Shown: positions 23,086 through 34,900 of the stretch, piece by piece
Position numbering within the stretch: position 1 is the stretch's first letter
How the letters are laid out: the number at the start of each line of letters is the position of its first letter
Assembly: GCF_932276165.1 (NCBI RefSeq)
Contig: NC_064009.1
Coordinates: 3,286,001 to 3,350,000 of the forward strand
Origin: Plutella xylostella
Taxonomy: Eukaryota; Arthropoda; Insecta; Lepidoptera; Plutellidae
Direction of reading: 5' to 3'
DNA length: 64,000 nt
Notes under the pieces: model-generated
What the model was told of the DNA's origin: nothing
Seen by the model: only the letters and a program-made list of their open reading frames with translations
Database searches by the model: none
Made by a program: the position numbers and the translations under genes

Positions 23086-24917
23086 CTCTACTCAACCTCT
23101 ATGTCGTTGTAATAAAATTGCCGATTGCATGACAGCTCTCGTTCGATAGTTTTTGTGGAGCTAGAGTACCTACCCGTATCATTGCACTCAGAGAAAGTGA
23201 CCATATTTACGTTCTATATGGTTACAACATCTACTTACTCGTACTAGACTTGGCAATCAGCATAGATTCTGTATGGAAATGCCTGTGAGGCATTTCATAT
23301 AATATTTCACTACCATCTAGGTAAGTAAGCGCCTACCTTTCAGCATATTGTAAGTACTTATTCATTGTTTAGAAATTCACACGAGTTGGTCCACTTCATC
23401 GTACATTAATGAAAATCCGTAAGATACCGATAATTGGACGCTTAATTACCTTTAGGCTATACCTAGGCACCGTGCGTAGACATCGGCAAAGTCTAGACTG
23501 CACCGAACATGCATCCATAATATGAATGTCCTGCTGATATGCGTCATAGGACTCGATAAAGTCTAATAAGAGTAATAAGTCTGCAAAATATGAATTTGAC
23601 AACCACAAAAAGTTCAAGATACAGCTTCGTAAAAAACAAATCCGTTAAAAAAACTTGCAATCTGTTCGATTGATCACACATCCGAGCCCGAATTCCGAGC
23701 AATAAATCTTTAATCCCAAAAAGGGTAAGAAAACAAGATAAGAGGCAGCACGTCACACAATCACGCAAATTCCTTTAAAATCCGTTCCCGCCTCCATATT
23801 ATAACGGTTTGTGGATCATCACAGCCATTATAGTTATTATTATTTGTCTATGGCCTACACAATGCGTGATTAACATCGATATTTCAACACAAAGAAAGTT
23901 ATTATCGACCATTGTTGGTGTACGCGCTTGATCACGGGAATGCTATGAGATGAAGCGACGAGCTATAAACTGCTACGGAGATACAATCCAACTATAAAGT
24001 CATGAAAACGGAAGTGGATCCTAACTAATTGTTTAAGATCGTATTTAATCGATCTGTTATATTTATTAAAGGAAAAATCCGTTAAAAATCCATAATCAAT
24101 CGGTATTTTATTTTTAAAAGTAAGTAAATAACAGATGATCATAAAAAGTCTTAGCGAAATCGCACTTTTTGATGTCAGGACTTAGGTAATAGTTTGACTG
24201 TACCTACGTTCGTATTATCGTTAATCTAAGGAGGATACATGATTCCTACCTGCAGGATTCCTACCAATGAATACACGATTATTATTAAACCTTGTTCATA
24301 CAGATTACGCATGATAAGAAAACTTACCCAATCCTTTTAATTTCAAAGTTTGCGGACAACATGGCAGAATCCCACAGTTAAAAACGGATTGAGATCTTAT
24401 AATTCTAAGCCATTGACATATATATTACTGCGTAATCTGCGTATAAAACTGCGTATCCTTTTGAAATCATTGTTCTAAGCTAATTAATTTCAGGATTATA
24501 ATTACTACACTCGCAACTCGCAAGAAAGAAAAACTTCTACCCACAAATGCCCATACCGTTATGGTTCGAACTGTACCTTATTTAAAACTCGAACTTTACC
24601 TTTTTTAGTGGGTTAGTATAATATTCTTATAATATTCTGTTAGTACTTACTTCAATATTGCAGACGGTTTTCGCGCGTCACGCTGCATCTTCCTTCTTCG
24701 TAGCATCGAGGCAAGGGCCGCGTCCACACTATTCCACTACAAAGCCGGGTCGTGATGCCCGGCAAGATCACTCGCGGCTTTCTTATTCCACGGACCCCTT
24801 AGAAAGTTGGCTGTATGCTGTATTTGCTTTTGCCTCGATATGTTATGCTTCGGCACGCAGGTATTGCAAGGTTGGTTGTAAAGGGTGGGATGAAAATAAG
24901 TAAATAGTTATACCAAC
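23086..24917. other. Gene-free AT-rich stretch
   Basis: Only unsupported open frames occur (for example 81 codons at 24658-24903, plus). I recognise no domain, RNA or transposon. Confidence 0.5.
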
Positions 24918-25246
24918 AGGGTATTTCACAAAATAAAACTCTGGTCCAAGTTGTCATAACGTAGTTCTACATTACCATAGACTAATGTGTATTATTATAG
25001 TCTATGACATTACGAAAAAAACGCTTCGTATAGAGCGCGAACGACTTTATAAAATTAGCTAAAAAGTGTTTCTGATCTATTAATTTTTTTGGGTTATGTG
25101 ACTTTTTATACGATAGTCAGTTGAATTTTTTTTCAAGAATTTAAAAAATCGTAGGACATAAATTATTCAGAGTTTGGACGACGTTAAATGATGAGCTGAA
25201 TCACCCCCTTTTAGCTTACTATAACCTTTGCAACACTCTGTAGAAG
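24918..25246. mobile_element. Possible MITE with ACAGGGT-like ends
   Basis: It begins ACAGGGTATTTCACAAAAT and ends TTTGCAACACTCTGT. These resemble the termini of the ACAGGGTGTTGCAAAAAGG group, but the inverted repeat is short and imperfect, so the call is tentative. Confidence 0.4.
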
Positions 25247-25452
25247 GTACCTACCAACATCTTGATTCCACAAAGGGTTTGGTGACTTGCGAATATGGAA
25301 CTTCTTTCACTTGACGTAGCGTGATGATGTGTGAAGGATGACCAACAGTTTTGTGCCTGAGGCTTGAGGTAGTTCAGATATTCTACTTTATGGTTGGGTC
25401 AACTTATAGATTGGAATAAGCTCTTGGGATTTAAAATAATGGTTCGGTAGTA

Positions 25453-25976
25453 TCCTAACTATAATAATAATAATATTATAAATGCGAAAGTAACTGTGTC
25501 TGTCTGTCTGTCTGTCTGTTACTCTTTCACGCCAAAACTACTGAACGGATTTGAATGAAATTTGGTATACATACGGTGTAGACCCTGGGAAAGAACATAG
25601 GCTACTTTTTATCCCGGAATTCCCACGGGAAAACTTTTTAAGGCGAAGCGAAGCGCTGTCTGTCTGTTACTCTTTCACGCCAAAACTACTGAACGGATTT
25701 GAATGAAATTTGGTATACATACGGTCTAGGCCCTGGGAAAGAACATAGGCTACTTTTTATCCCGGAATTCCCACGGGAAAACTTTTTAAGGCGAAGCGAA
25801 GCGCTGTTTGTCTGTTACTCTTTCACGCCAAAACTACTGAACGGATTTGAATGAAATTTGGTATACATATGTTCTAGACCCTGAGAAAGAAGATAGGCTA
25901 CTTTTTATCCCGGAATTCCCACGGGAAAACTTTTTAAGGCGAAGCGAAGCTCGCGGGAACAGCTAGTGTGAAATAA
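25453..25976 (+). mobile_element. Lep1-type Helitron with internally amplified body
   Basis: It has the same TC start and CTAG end as 21880-22090, but the 148-bp body occurs three times in tandem. ACTCTTTCACGCCAAAACTA begins at 25521, 25669 and 25817, a constant 148-bp period. The copies differ by only a few bases, so the expansion is recent. Confidence 0.9.
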
Positions 25977-26322
25977 GTTCAACAGAGATTTCAAAACTGT
26001 ACCTATGACTGAAACTTCAGGATTTTACTAATAAAGATCGTCCATAAAACAAAAGGTTTTCCAGATAGGTTAGCAAACTATAGTAACACAACTACCTATT
26101 TCGCGTACGCAACGCGTAGTCGTTTGTTTGCCACCACCTCAGATTAGGGTGGATTTCAACAAGTCCTAAAAAATCTTCATTTCCGTGGACTTTTTTATCT
26201 TAAGGTTTTTTATATTAGAACAACGCTTTTATTAAAGTTTTTGTTAATGTTAGTGTTCTTACTAAATGGGTAGCAGATAAGTTAAAAACTTAACGAGATA
26301 CGGGTGATTAAAAATTTCGTGC

Positions 26323-26420
26323 CACGGCGATGAAACATGCGTTCACGGCAATGAAACAAGCGTCCACGGCAATGAAACAAAGGCCCACGGCAATGAAACA
26401 AACTTCCACGGCAATGAAAG
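26323..26420 (-). repeat. E1 copy 2 motif array A
   Basis: CCACGGCAATGAAAC-type motifs repeat five times at 21-bp spacing. It is the reverse complement of the array at 17988-18084. Confidence 0.9.
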
Positions 26421-26769
26421 AACTGTATACAATGTAAATGAAAGAATCAATCCACTGCAATTTTTTAAAAAGACTGTGAGGGAAACGCAAACTTAGACAG
26501 GTATCTATGGCAGAAATATTTGGATAGATATTGGAACGAAAGAAAGAACGACAGTATGTATAAAAAATAAGAATATAGTATGGAATGCTCTAAGTAGCAT
26601 TGTGGGGTCCGTATTGCGACGTATAAAACAAAATGTTTCATTTCACACTAATAACGTTCACAAACCTTGATCATAAACCTTACCTATAACATCTATATTT
26701 TCATAAGGTATAATATCCAATTTGTATACTGTTCGTTTTATGTAAAATTCATAAAATATACTATATTAT

Positions 26770-27077
26770 GACATAATCTGTGCAGAATTATACAACACCG
26801 GCTAAACACCTAGCACCAAAATATAAAGATAGGTGCGGTTAGGTGCACATGTTGGTCAGCTAATCGTCCCCCTACATAGCGCCAATAATAATAACGCAGT
26901 TAAAACTCCTTGCACCAAAACCTAAACATAGAGCGTCTCCCAATGTAGCCCCGCTTTGCTTTTGATGAACATGTGCACTTAACCGCTCCTCCTCGCTTTT
27001 CTCGTCATCGCACCTATCTTTAGGTTGTGGTGCTAGAGGTTTTGATGGTGTTGTGTAATTTAACACAGATTATGTGA
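26770..27077. mobile_element. MITE inserted in E1 copy 2
   Basis: Inverted repeats of about 80 bp with interruptions. Both ends carry ACATAATCTGTG, then TACACAACACC-like, CTAGCACCA and AAAGATAGGTGCG. It is absent from E1 copy 1, so it arrived after the copies separated or was lost from copy 1 by deletion. Confidence 0.8.
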
Positions 27078-27124
27078 TATGATAGAATATTTTATCAACT
27101 TTATGCTTAATCATAGTATATTTT

Positions 27125-27535
27125 AATTGGTATAATAATATGAAATGTACATGTTATCATCATCAGCCTATAATCATCCAATGCAATGGACATAGGCCTC
27201 TCCCAAGGAGCGCCACAACACTCGGTCCTCGGTCTTCCGAATCCAGCCACTACCGGCTACCTGCCTAGTGCCTAAGCTTGCATATTTTGACAGCTATGTT
27301 GGTAACCTTAGTCCTCTGACGTATAACCTCTTTTCTGATAGGTACCATCCATTAGAGAAACCCCAAGCATAGCTCTCTCCATAGCACGCTGAGTGACTTT
27401 AAATCGGTGGACCAGTCCCACCATCATTGTCCACGTCTCTGCACCATATTTCATAACTGGCAGGGCGCAATAGTTGTAGACTGTTGGATGCGCCTTTCAG
27501 CCTCCTTGTCGAAGTTGCTTCTGCCATAGAATAAC
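27125..27535 (-). pseudogene. RTE LINE fragment with 3' tail
   Basis: On the minus strand it encodes the same broken C-terminal reverse-transcriptase segment as 17330-17640. It continues into the natural LINE tail (GGGAGAGGCCTATGTCCATT, GATTATAGGCTGATGATGAT). The tail is missing in E1 copy 1, which suggests a deletion there. Confidence 0.75.
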
Positions 27536-27835
27536 AAATACCTACAAGTGGTAGTCTCGTTATTCTATGCTTCTGCCTAGCCGAATAGTCTGCCTCCGGT
27601 AGTCATATTATTGCACAACTTCGATAGTTGTCTCACGAACGATCACCGACTCCGGTTTTATGTGAACATTCTACATGACTTTTGTCTTGCCCAAGTTCAT
27701 ACGGAGGCCTACACGGTGCAAAGAGCATTAAGGCCACTTAGCATCCAGCTGAGTTCCTTCAGAGATATTTATTCTATTCTACTATCTATTCTATCAGAGA
27801 TATTTATTCTATTCTACGTTCTATTATATTCTATT

Positions 27836-28186
27836 CTACTATCTGTGGGAGGTGTAAGTACCTGCACCTGGCTCTCTCGAATGGGACCTTTGTGCAATGT
27901 GAATATTCTATTCCAAGGTCTAAGCTGCCTTTCTAAGCTTGGACCATTTCCCACCACGCTGGTCCACAGGGGGTTGGTGGGTTCACATATTATCTAGATG
28001 TGCTAAATCAATAGGTAGATATGCAGGATTCATCACGATGTTTTCCTTCACCGTAAGAGCGATGGTATACATTGTATTTAAATTCAAAGGAACACATTGG
28101 TACATGTCAGCGCCGGAATTCGCACCCGCATCACTGGCGTGGGAAGCGGGCGCTTGCCCGACTGAGCTACCACCGATCTTATTTAT
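27836..28186 (-). mobile_element. tRNA-derived SINE inside E1 copy 2
   Basis: Reverse complement of 16735-17100 with the same A and B box region. The apparent 128- and 96-codon plus-strand frames over it are not genes. Confidence 0.75.
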
Positions 28187-28394
28187 ACATAACGTTCATT
28201 ATAATTTATGTTGTGATTGTTATTATTAATGTAATATTATATATTTCGTTTTTATACATCGCGATACACACCCGTTTTAACGCACTGCAAAAAGAGGTAA
28301 TTTGACTAGTCCTGTAGGTAATATGTCAGTGATCGGTATTACCTGTATTACAGGTAAAAGATGGTAAAGATATGTTACTTTGCCTAATCATCCA

Positions 28395-28472
28395 TACCAC
28401 GGCGATGAAAACATAAGTCACGGAAATGAATAACCTGGCCACGGAAATGAATAACCTAACCACGGCAATGAA
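28395..28472 (-). repeat. E1 copy 2 motif array B
   Basis: CCACGGCGATGAAAAC, CACGGAAATGAATAACC and CCACGGCAATGAA-type copies at about 21-bp spacing. It is the complement of 16438-16513. Confidence 0.88.
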
Positions 28473-29314
28473 TACAAATTATTTTACAAGACATGGCAAT
28501 GAAATTTTTTTCATTGCCGTGGCTTTTTTTTCATTGCCATAGCAAATATTGGCCACGGAAGCCACGGAAATGAAAGCATGGCGATGAAAACCAAGGCATT
28601 AAATATAAATAACTAAAAAAGTATTAACTATTCGAAGAAATAAACACTTTATAAGGTAAATATTTTCAAAATGCTTTCTTTTGAATGCTTACTCTAGAAG
28701 ACAAACTTAATTTTAGAGAAGTTATATCTATCCACGGCAATGAAAGAAAAAATGTCCAGTCCCCAAAATTTTTACTGATTTTCACTATAGCGCAAAAACG
28801 CGGGCACCGATGTACCTCCTTCCACGTCGAGCAGTTAGGCGACACTTGTAAGAAACGATTAGCGCACTGAGGGGGGCACCCAAGATCATAGGTAAAACAA
28901 TATCCTTGATCATGTTTAGGACACGGCGATGAACAGAAGTTCTGGGACACATGAATTTTCACTTACCGTTCGTTATATTCTTTATATATTTCAATAAATG
29001 TATTCCGTGACAATACTTTAACTATTAATGTATCAAATGAAACTATGTTTAACTATCAATACTCAATATTTTTTCATCAATGAAGAATAATACAAAACGT
29101 GGTGACGTGGGGACAGACACGGCAATGAAAGATTTGGAGGTTCAATCTTTTTTTTTTTTAATATCCATTAATCCTTTTAATACAATATTTAGGGCTACAC
29201 ATAGATAACTATTTCACTTAACCGGAAAAAAATATTAGAAAATTATAACTTGGTTTTTTAGTACCGATTTCATTGATGCCACGCAATTTTTGGCTCCGGG
29301 AAATTCACCCATTA

Positions 29315-31946
29315 GATCCAATAGGATACAATGTTTCGTCGCATTTCCCCACGCAAATAATTCCCGATGTCTTACGTACGAGGGTCCGATTCTCTCGGGA
29401 AATCATGGTGAAACGCGCTACGGTGCAGACAGCCCCATTAAATTTGTTTTATTGTCTTCCTTCCCACCAAGCCAGAAGGATTTTGTTTCTTTTGCCAACA
29501 CGTTAAGGTGATTTTAATAAGGTTAACTTTAGGGTTGCCAGCGCATAGGTCGTTGGCTGTTAGTGGTATTTTTGCCTTTGTTTTGTTTTTATGGTCTTTA
29601 ATAGGTGTTTTGTGTTTTTAAGGTTAAAAACGGTAATCAGATTATGTTGATATAAGTAATTTAACTCAGGTATAGCGAATAAAAAGAAGTTTTCGTATAT
29701 TAATGTACTTTTATTTTTAAATAAATATAACCAATAACATTTATTACATCACAGGAGTAGGGTATCATAAAAACACAATACGCGTTATTCAGTGCATTTA
29801 TAAACCTTATTTTTACAGCGAACCATGCACGTTTTACCTTTTACATTCAATTATTTTTGTATTTTGGTAGGTAGGTATACTATGGCTGCATTCTGTATGG
29901 TAGGTATAGCCAGGAAATAGCTAGGTTGCTCATGAGATTAAATCAAGAATTTTCTTTTTCCAACCTATTAACGCTACCTGATAGGTAGCGGACTAATTCT
30001 GAAGAATATTGTGTTTATAATTGTTCTGTTACAAATGTTTCCATATTAAATATTTTTATTTAAAAAAAGGTAACTCACAAAGTGTGCTTCGATTTATGAG
30101 AAAATGTGCATGGCCTGAATCAGTTTTCCACAAAAACACCGTAAATTCAATTGACATTTGCTTAAAATACAAATAAATGTAGGCATTACTTAAAACCTAA
30201 AACAGATTTATTGAATACTTCGTTAAGTATAATTATTAGTTAGTTACTTATTTGAAATTTTGAAATAATTATAGATTTAGAAATCGTTACATTGTGTTTT
30301 GTTAAGATCACATATTTCAGCGACCTTTAAGAATATTTAAGTGAATATATTTATGAAACAAAGAATAAATAAATCCAGTTTCTTTGCTGAATAATATTAC
30401 TCCAGGTAACATTCATTTATACGTTTAACGCTCTGCAAAATTATCTCAGGAAGCTATGCTATAGTGCATTTAAAATAAATTAAAAAACAATATTCACAAA
30501 CTACAGTACAAACTGACTATAATTTTACAAATACGATCAGACATTAATTATTGTATATAATATTTTATAAGTTGCTATGTATTTGAGCACATTTTTAAAT
30601 GATATTTTGAATTTTTGGGTAAGCAACACTGTATTTTTATTTTATTTAGGAAAGCTTTTGATTGTGGAACTTCAGTCATTAGATTAGAATCATTTGTCAT
30701 TGTAATGTTTTTAATTAAAACTGTGTTCAAATGCACAACAACTACTACCTAACCATCAAAATTACGAAATCTAAAGATATGCATAACTAGAAACAGGTTA
30801 ATAGATTATTTTCTAGCACTAAATACACTTTTTACAAACCGTAGCACGTAGCACGATTAAGCAAAAATCTACCTTATTGGTTTCTGAGTACTTAAGTTTA
30901 AGAAAAACCAAAGAGAGTGTACCTAAGTACCTAATGAAACATAATAAACAAGTACTTAGTTAAGTATGTAGTATCAAGTTAGAGTAATTCAGAACTTAAA
31001 GTATAGACTGGCCTGGCAAGTTTTGGATAGAAATACCTAAATGTACCCATTCAGGAGTTACTCAATGAACTTAAATGGATTTAACACATAAATAGGAAAT
31101 AAAAAAAATAACTCTCTGGACCTAAAAGGTATGCTGTTGAACATATTTTTCATAGACAGGAAAATCATAAGTACTTATACTCGCAGATACCTAGTTATCA
31201 TTAGTTTCTACACTTAGTAAAGCTAGTAATACTGTACATACATTTTACTGATTAGGCAACGTATTATAAGCTGTCGAAAATTTAGATTTCACTCATATTA
31301 GTGAGAAATAACCTATTGTCAACCAGATTCACTGAAAATGGCAGTCAGACAAAACCTACCTAGTGAAGGTAAGTAGCAAACAGTTAATAGATTTTCCGGA
31401 TTGATTTCCAAATAAAAATCATCTTATTCCTAACTATAAATTAGATATTTATGCAACTCTTATACAAGTTTACACAATAAATGAGGTACATTTAAACGCT
31501 TCTGACTATACTATGTAACTCTCCATCATACTATTCTAACATTACTTTACTTATAAAAAACAATATTTAACATATCCGCATTTCAATATAAAATAACAAT
31601 ATACAAAATGCAAGAAATGGAACGAAGATTTACGTGGACTTACTTGCTATCAATAATTATTTCTCTTTTAAATAAATAGTGTTAATGTACAAATTATATA
31701 AGAATCCTAGGAAGGGAAACAGAGTCGACCTAGTAAATTGTCATGATACTCGTACAAAGTAAAAATTCAAAAATGTTTAATGGCTAAGTTATAATTGGCA
31801 GTTATAATCATTACCTCCTACACCAACTGAAATCCTTATCCATAACATACTTCTGAATTCAGAACGACCGAGTTTTAAGACGGAATATTTCCTGAAGCTC
31901 GAGAAGCTTCGATGGGTTTATTTTTCTTTTGTTTCCGGCCAGTGGT
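29315..31946 (-). other. Region downstream of netrin, possibly long 3' UTR
   Basis: A 2.6-kb AT-rich stretch immediately 3' of the netrin stop codon, with no transposon signature in most of it. An AATAAA reading on the minus strand lies about 30 bp after the stop and others lie near 29700. Which one ends the transcript cannot be decided from sequence. Confidence 0.35.
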
Positions 31947-34900
31947 CTAAGCGTTGTAATGACAGTTGATGGCACGTCGTTGCAGACGGCGGATGCGGCG
32001 GTGCCAGTCGTCGCGCCACTCCAGGATCAGAGTCCGCTCTCCCACCGCGAGGCCTGGCAATCCCGATGAAACACCTTCTTTTTCCAATCCTAGGATAAGG
32101 TAAGACCTGGGGAGGAAACAGTAGAAGGTTATAAAAGAAGAGAAACGTGAGGGTTTCAGAAAGTCTGGTCTTGCAGTCTAAGGATGCCTAACCTAGATTG
32201 TGACGTCCCACAACAAATCATACTGATACCTACAGTGACTAGGGTTTCTAAGGCAACGACTAAAGATGATGACAACAACAGTATTGTATAGTGCTTCACA
32301 TCACAATACAAGCTCATCCCAATGGGGTTACCGATTTAGAAAAGCTCGGTACACACTGGCTTCCCTTGAGGAGATACACACCACACAAACCAGCTGCTGC
32401 TGCTGAGGACTGACCCCTGCAGTGATAACCAACCATACCGCAGCAATCTTCGATGAAATAAAACCAGAAGATACCAAACCCATCAAAGACTCACTAATTA
32501 ATCTTGAATTTCGGGCACTTGCTCGCGAGATCTTTGCCTCACACACAGATAATAACGACAAAGATACAGAACCAGAAGAGCACTCACTTATTAATCTTGA
32601 GTTTCGGGCACTTGCACGCGAGATCTTTGCCGCGCACGTAGAGAGGCACGGCGCCGCGCCGCAGCCGGCTGCGCGGGCCTCGCTTGTACACCGCCTGCAC
32701 GGACAGAGACCACTGCGTCCACCCGGCCGGGCCGTCGCGCCCGCCCTCGCGACCCACCACCTTGCCCATTATGACTGGAATGGTAATGTAATGGTTAGTG
32801 AAAGGGAAATGGAGGGAGTGAACTAGGTTTGGGAGCAATCGGTAGTGAAAGATAAGGTTGTGTGACTGGAATGAAAAAATAATCAAGGGATGAACTGAAT
32901 AAAGGGTTTTGAGAGGAATAAACGGAGAGGCTTTGTGAAGACAAAAATACGGTCTTTCATTTTGCAAAGGATTTTGGCTCTTCCAAAAGCTTCTGATGAA
33001 TAAAAGGTTGTTGTAAATTTTATCATAAAATTAGCACTGATAGAAGCCCTGGAATTCCTGTATGTTTTATATATGCATTGTTTTAAAAAATACGCAATTG
33101 CGACATGAAATACAAAATTACTGCTTTAGTACTTATTAATAAAACTGAAATTTAAAGCGGTGTTCCACATGCGGATGTTTTGCTGAATTGTACAAGTAAA
33201 AATATGCTTAAAACTAAGTTGAAATTACATTACATGCCCGGTGAATTACTGTGACTTTGTTTACTGTACTGTACTTACTGTTGAAGATAAAGAACCTTAT
33301 TGTCCTGTAATATATTTTCATACATGACATATTAAATATGAACAACTAGTGTATTATTACCTATCTTCTGCCTTATCAAGATGATTATGATTGATCTGTA
33401 CCTTTTTATATTGTTCATTTGTGTACTTACATACTTGCTCAATACAATGTAAACTTCGTATTGTAAACGAGAGGATTTTCTGCCAACAAACCTCACGGTT
33501 TGGCAAATCTATGTGTCTTTAAATTGTATTGTGCTTTTGTAAATAAATGTGTTTAACTATTAAAAAAAAAAACTAACAAGGAGGAGTATTAAGCCCTATG
33601 TTTCTTACCGTAGTCTCGGCTGCAGAACTTGTTGAGGTTTAGCGTGCGTGCGCCGGCGCGGCACCGGCCGCACTGATCCGCTGTTGACAGACAGACACGT
33701 CACTAAATAATACATGTAATAATAATGGTCAATGTAAGTATAGCCCAGCGCAGTTCACCTACGGAGAAAATTCTTTGTCGAAACTTTAAGGATTCAGTCA
33801 CGACTGTCAATTTCCTCGTTCGGGGTTCGCTGGTCAGTCCAAGTCACGAGAATTTGTTGTGTCACTGTCGGTACAAGACTGTTAAATTTGATGGTCTCCT
33901 CCTTTCTCGAAATCTTGAGCAAGTTTCCGATATCGTTCACCAGCAGTACGATTCTATAAAGCTAATTGTCAAAACTCGATTCTGAAACCGGAGTGAGTTT
34001 TGAAATTGGCATTCTGTAATTTCCGCAACTTCGAGATTTTGACAAATAATGCATGAGATGACATACGTGAAGTGAAAGGTGAAGGGAGAATGAAGATCGA
34101 AGTGAGATGTCTGATTTTACAGAATCGCATAGCAGTTGTACTGATATCGTTCTACTGTCTTTTTTGTTGTGATAGTATTATTCATATATTATAAAGTATA
34201 AAAAAGCGATATTAATAATACGATATTGGAACCGGCCATTAGAACCTCCTCCATAAAAAAAATATAAAAAGGCGGGGACTATTGGCAATTGAGAGACTCG
34301 CTGTTGACAAAAAAAAAAAAATAGGAGTGCTGGCTGCGGTAGAGCTATGCTAAAGTGAATTCAATGCCATTACATAGTATTTAAATTTTAGCTTGCGTGA
34401 TTGTGTATTGCATAACTATAACGATGACATGAGGTATCACATACATACATGGAAAAATGACATGTCAGCATTGTGTGACGACAGTTTATTAGTTAAAACT
34501 TAAAATTAAGGGTATTACGTAAATTTTACCTTATTACTTCATAATTATAGCCTAATTTGGGATCCAAGGGCTCCCATGATAATATGGTTATATTAATATA
34601 ATTTTAGAAGGTAAGTAATTAAGGTTTTAACTTACGACAATCAAACCACATGTCCACCAACCCGCACTTGGCCAGCGTGGTGGACTAGGCCTAAACCCTT
34701 CCTTCATTGGAAAGGAGACCCGTGCCCCAGCAGTGGGGACGTAATGGGTCGTGATGATGAATCAAACCACATTATCATGATCATGTTACTTAGTCGTACC
34801 CACATACTTGTGATGCTTATTATAATAAGGTAGATTCACGCAATACTATGATTATACAAAATTTATAGTAACGAACAATGTATAGACATACAACAAGAAA

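Larger units (their letters stand above)
26147..29310 (-). mobile_element. DNA transposon E1, copy 2 (complete)
   Basis: The left end is GGGTGGATTTC at 26147 and the right end GAAATTCACCC at 29310, an 11-bp inverted repeat with one mismatch. ATTA directly flanks both sides (26143-26146 and 29311-29314), a 4-bp target duplication. The body is the reverse complement of E1 copy 1, including SINE, RTE fragment and both 21-bp-period motif arrays. It also has a MITE and an RTE tail missing from copy 1. No transposase frame is visible. The superfamily is unassigned. Confidence 0.85.

Noticed and set aside
15632..29260. A single 13-kb palindrome or giant foldback transposon
   Set aside because: Each arm has its own ends and its own target duplication (TTGT versus ATTA), so these are two separate insertions of E1.
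32422..32826. 134-codon plus-strand open frame with SLINLEFRALAREIF repeated twice
   Set aside because: Shadow of a netrin exon and its duplicated edge; the minus-strand reading is a clear netrin domain.
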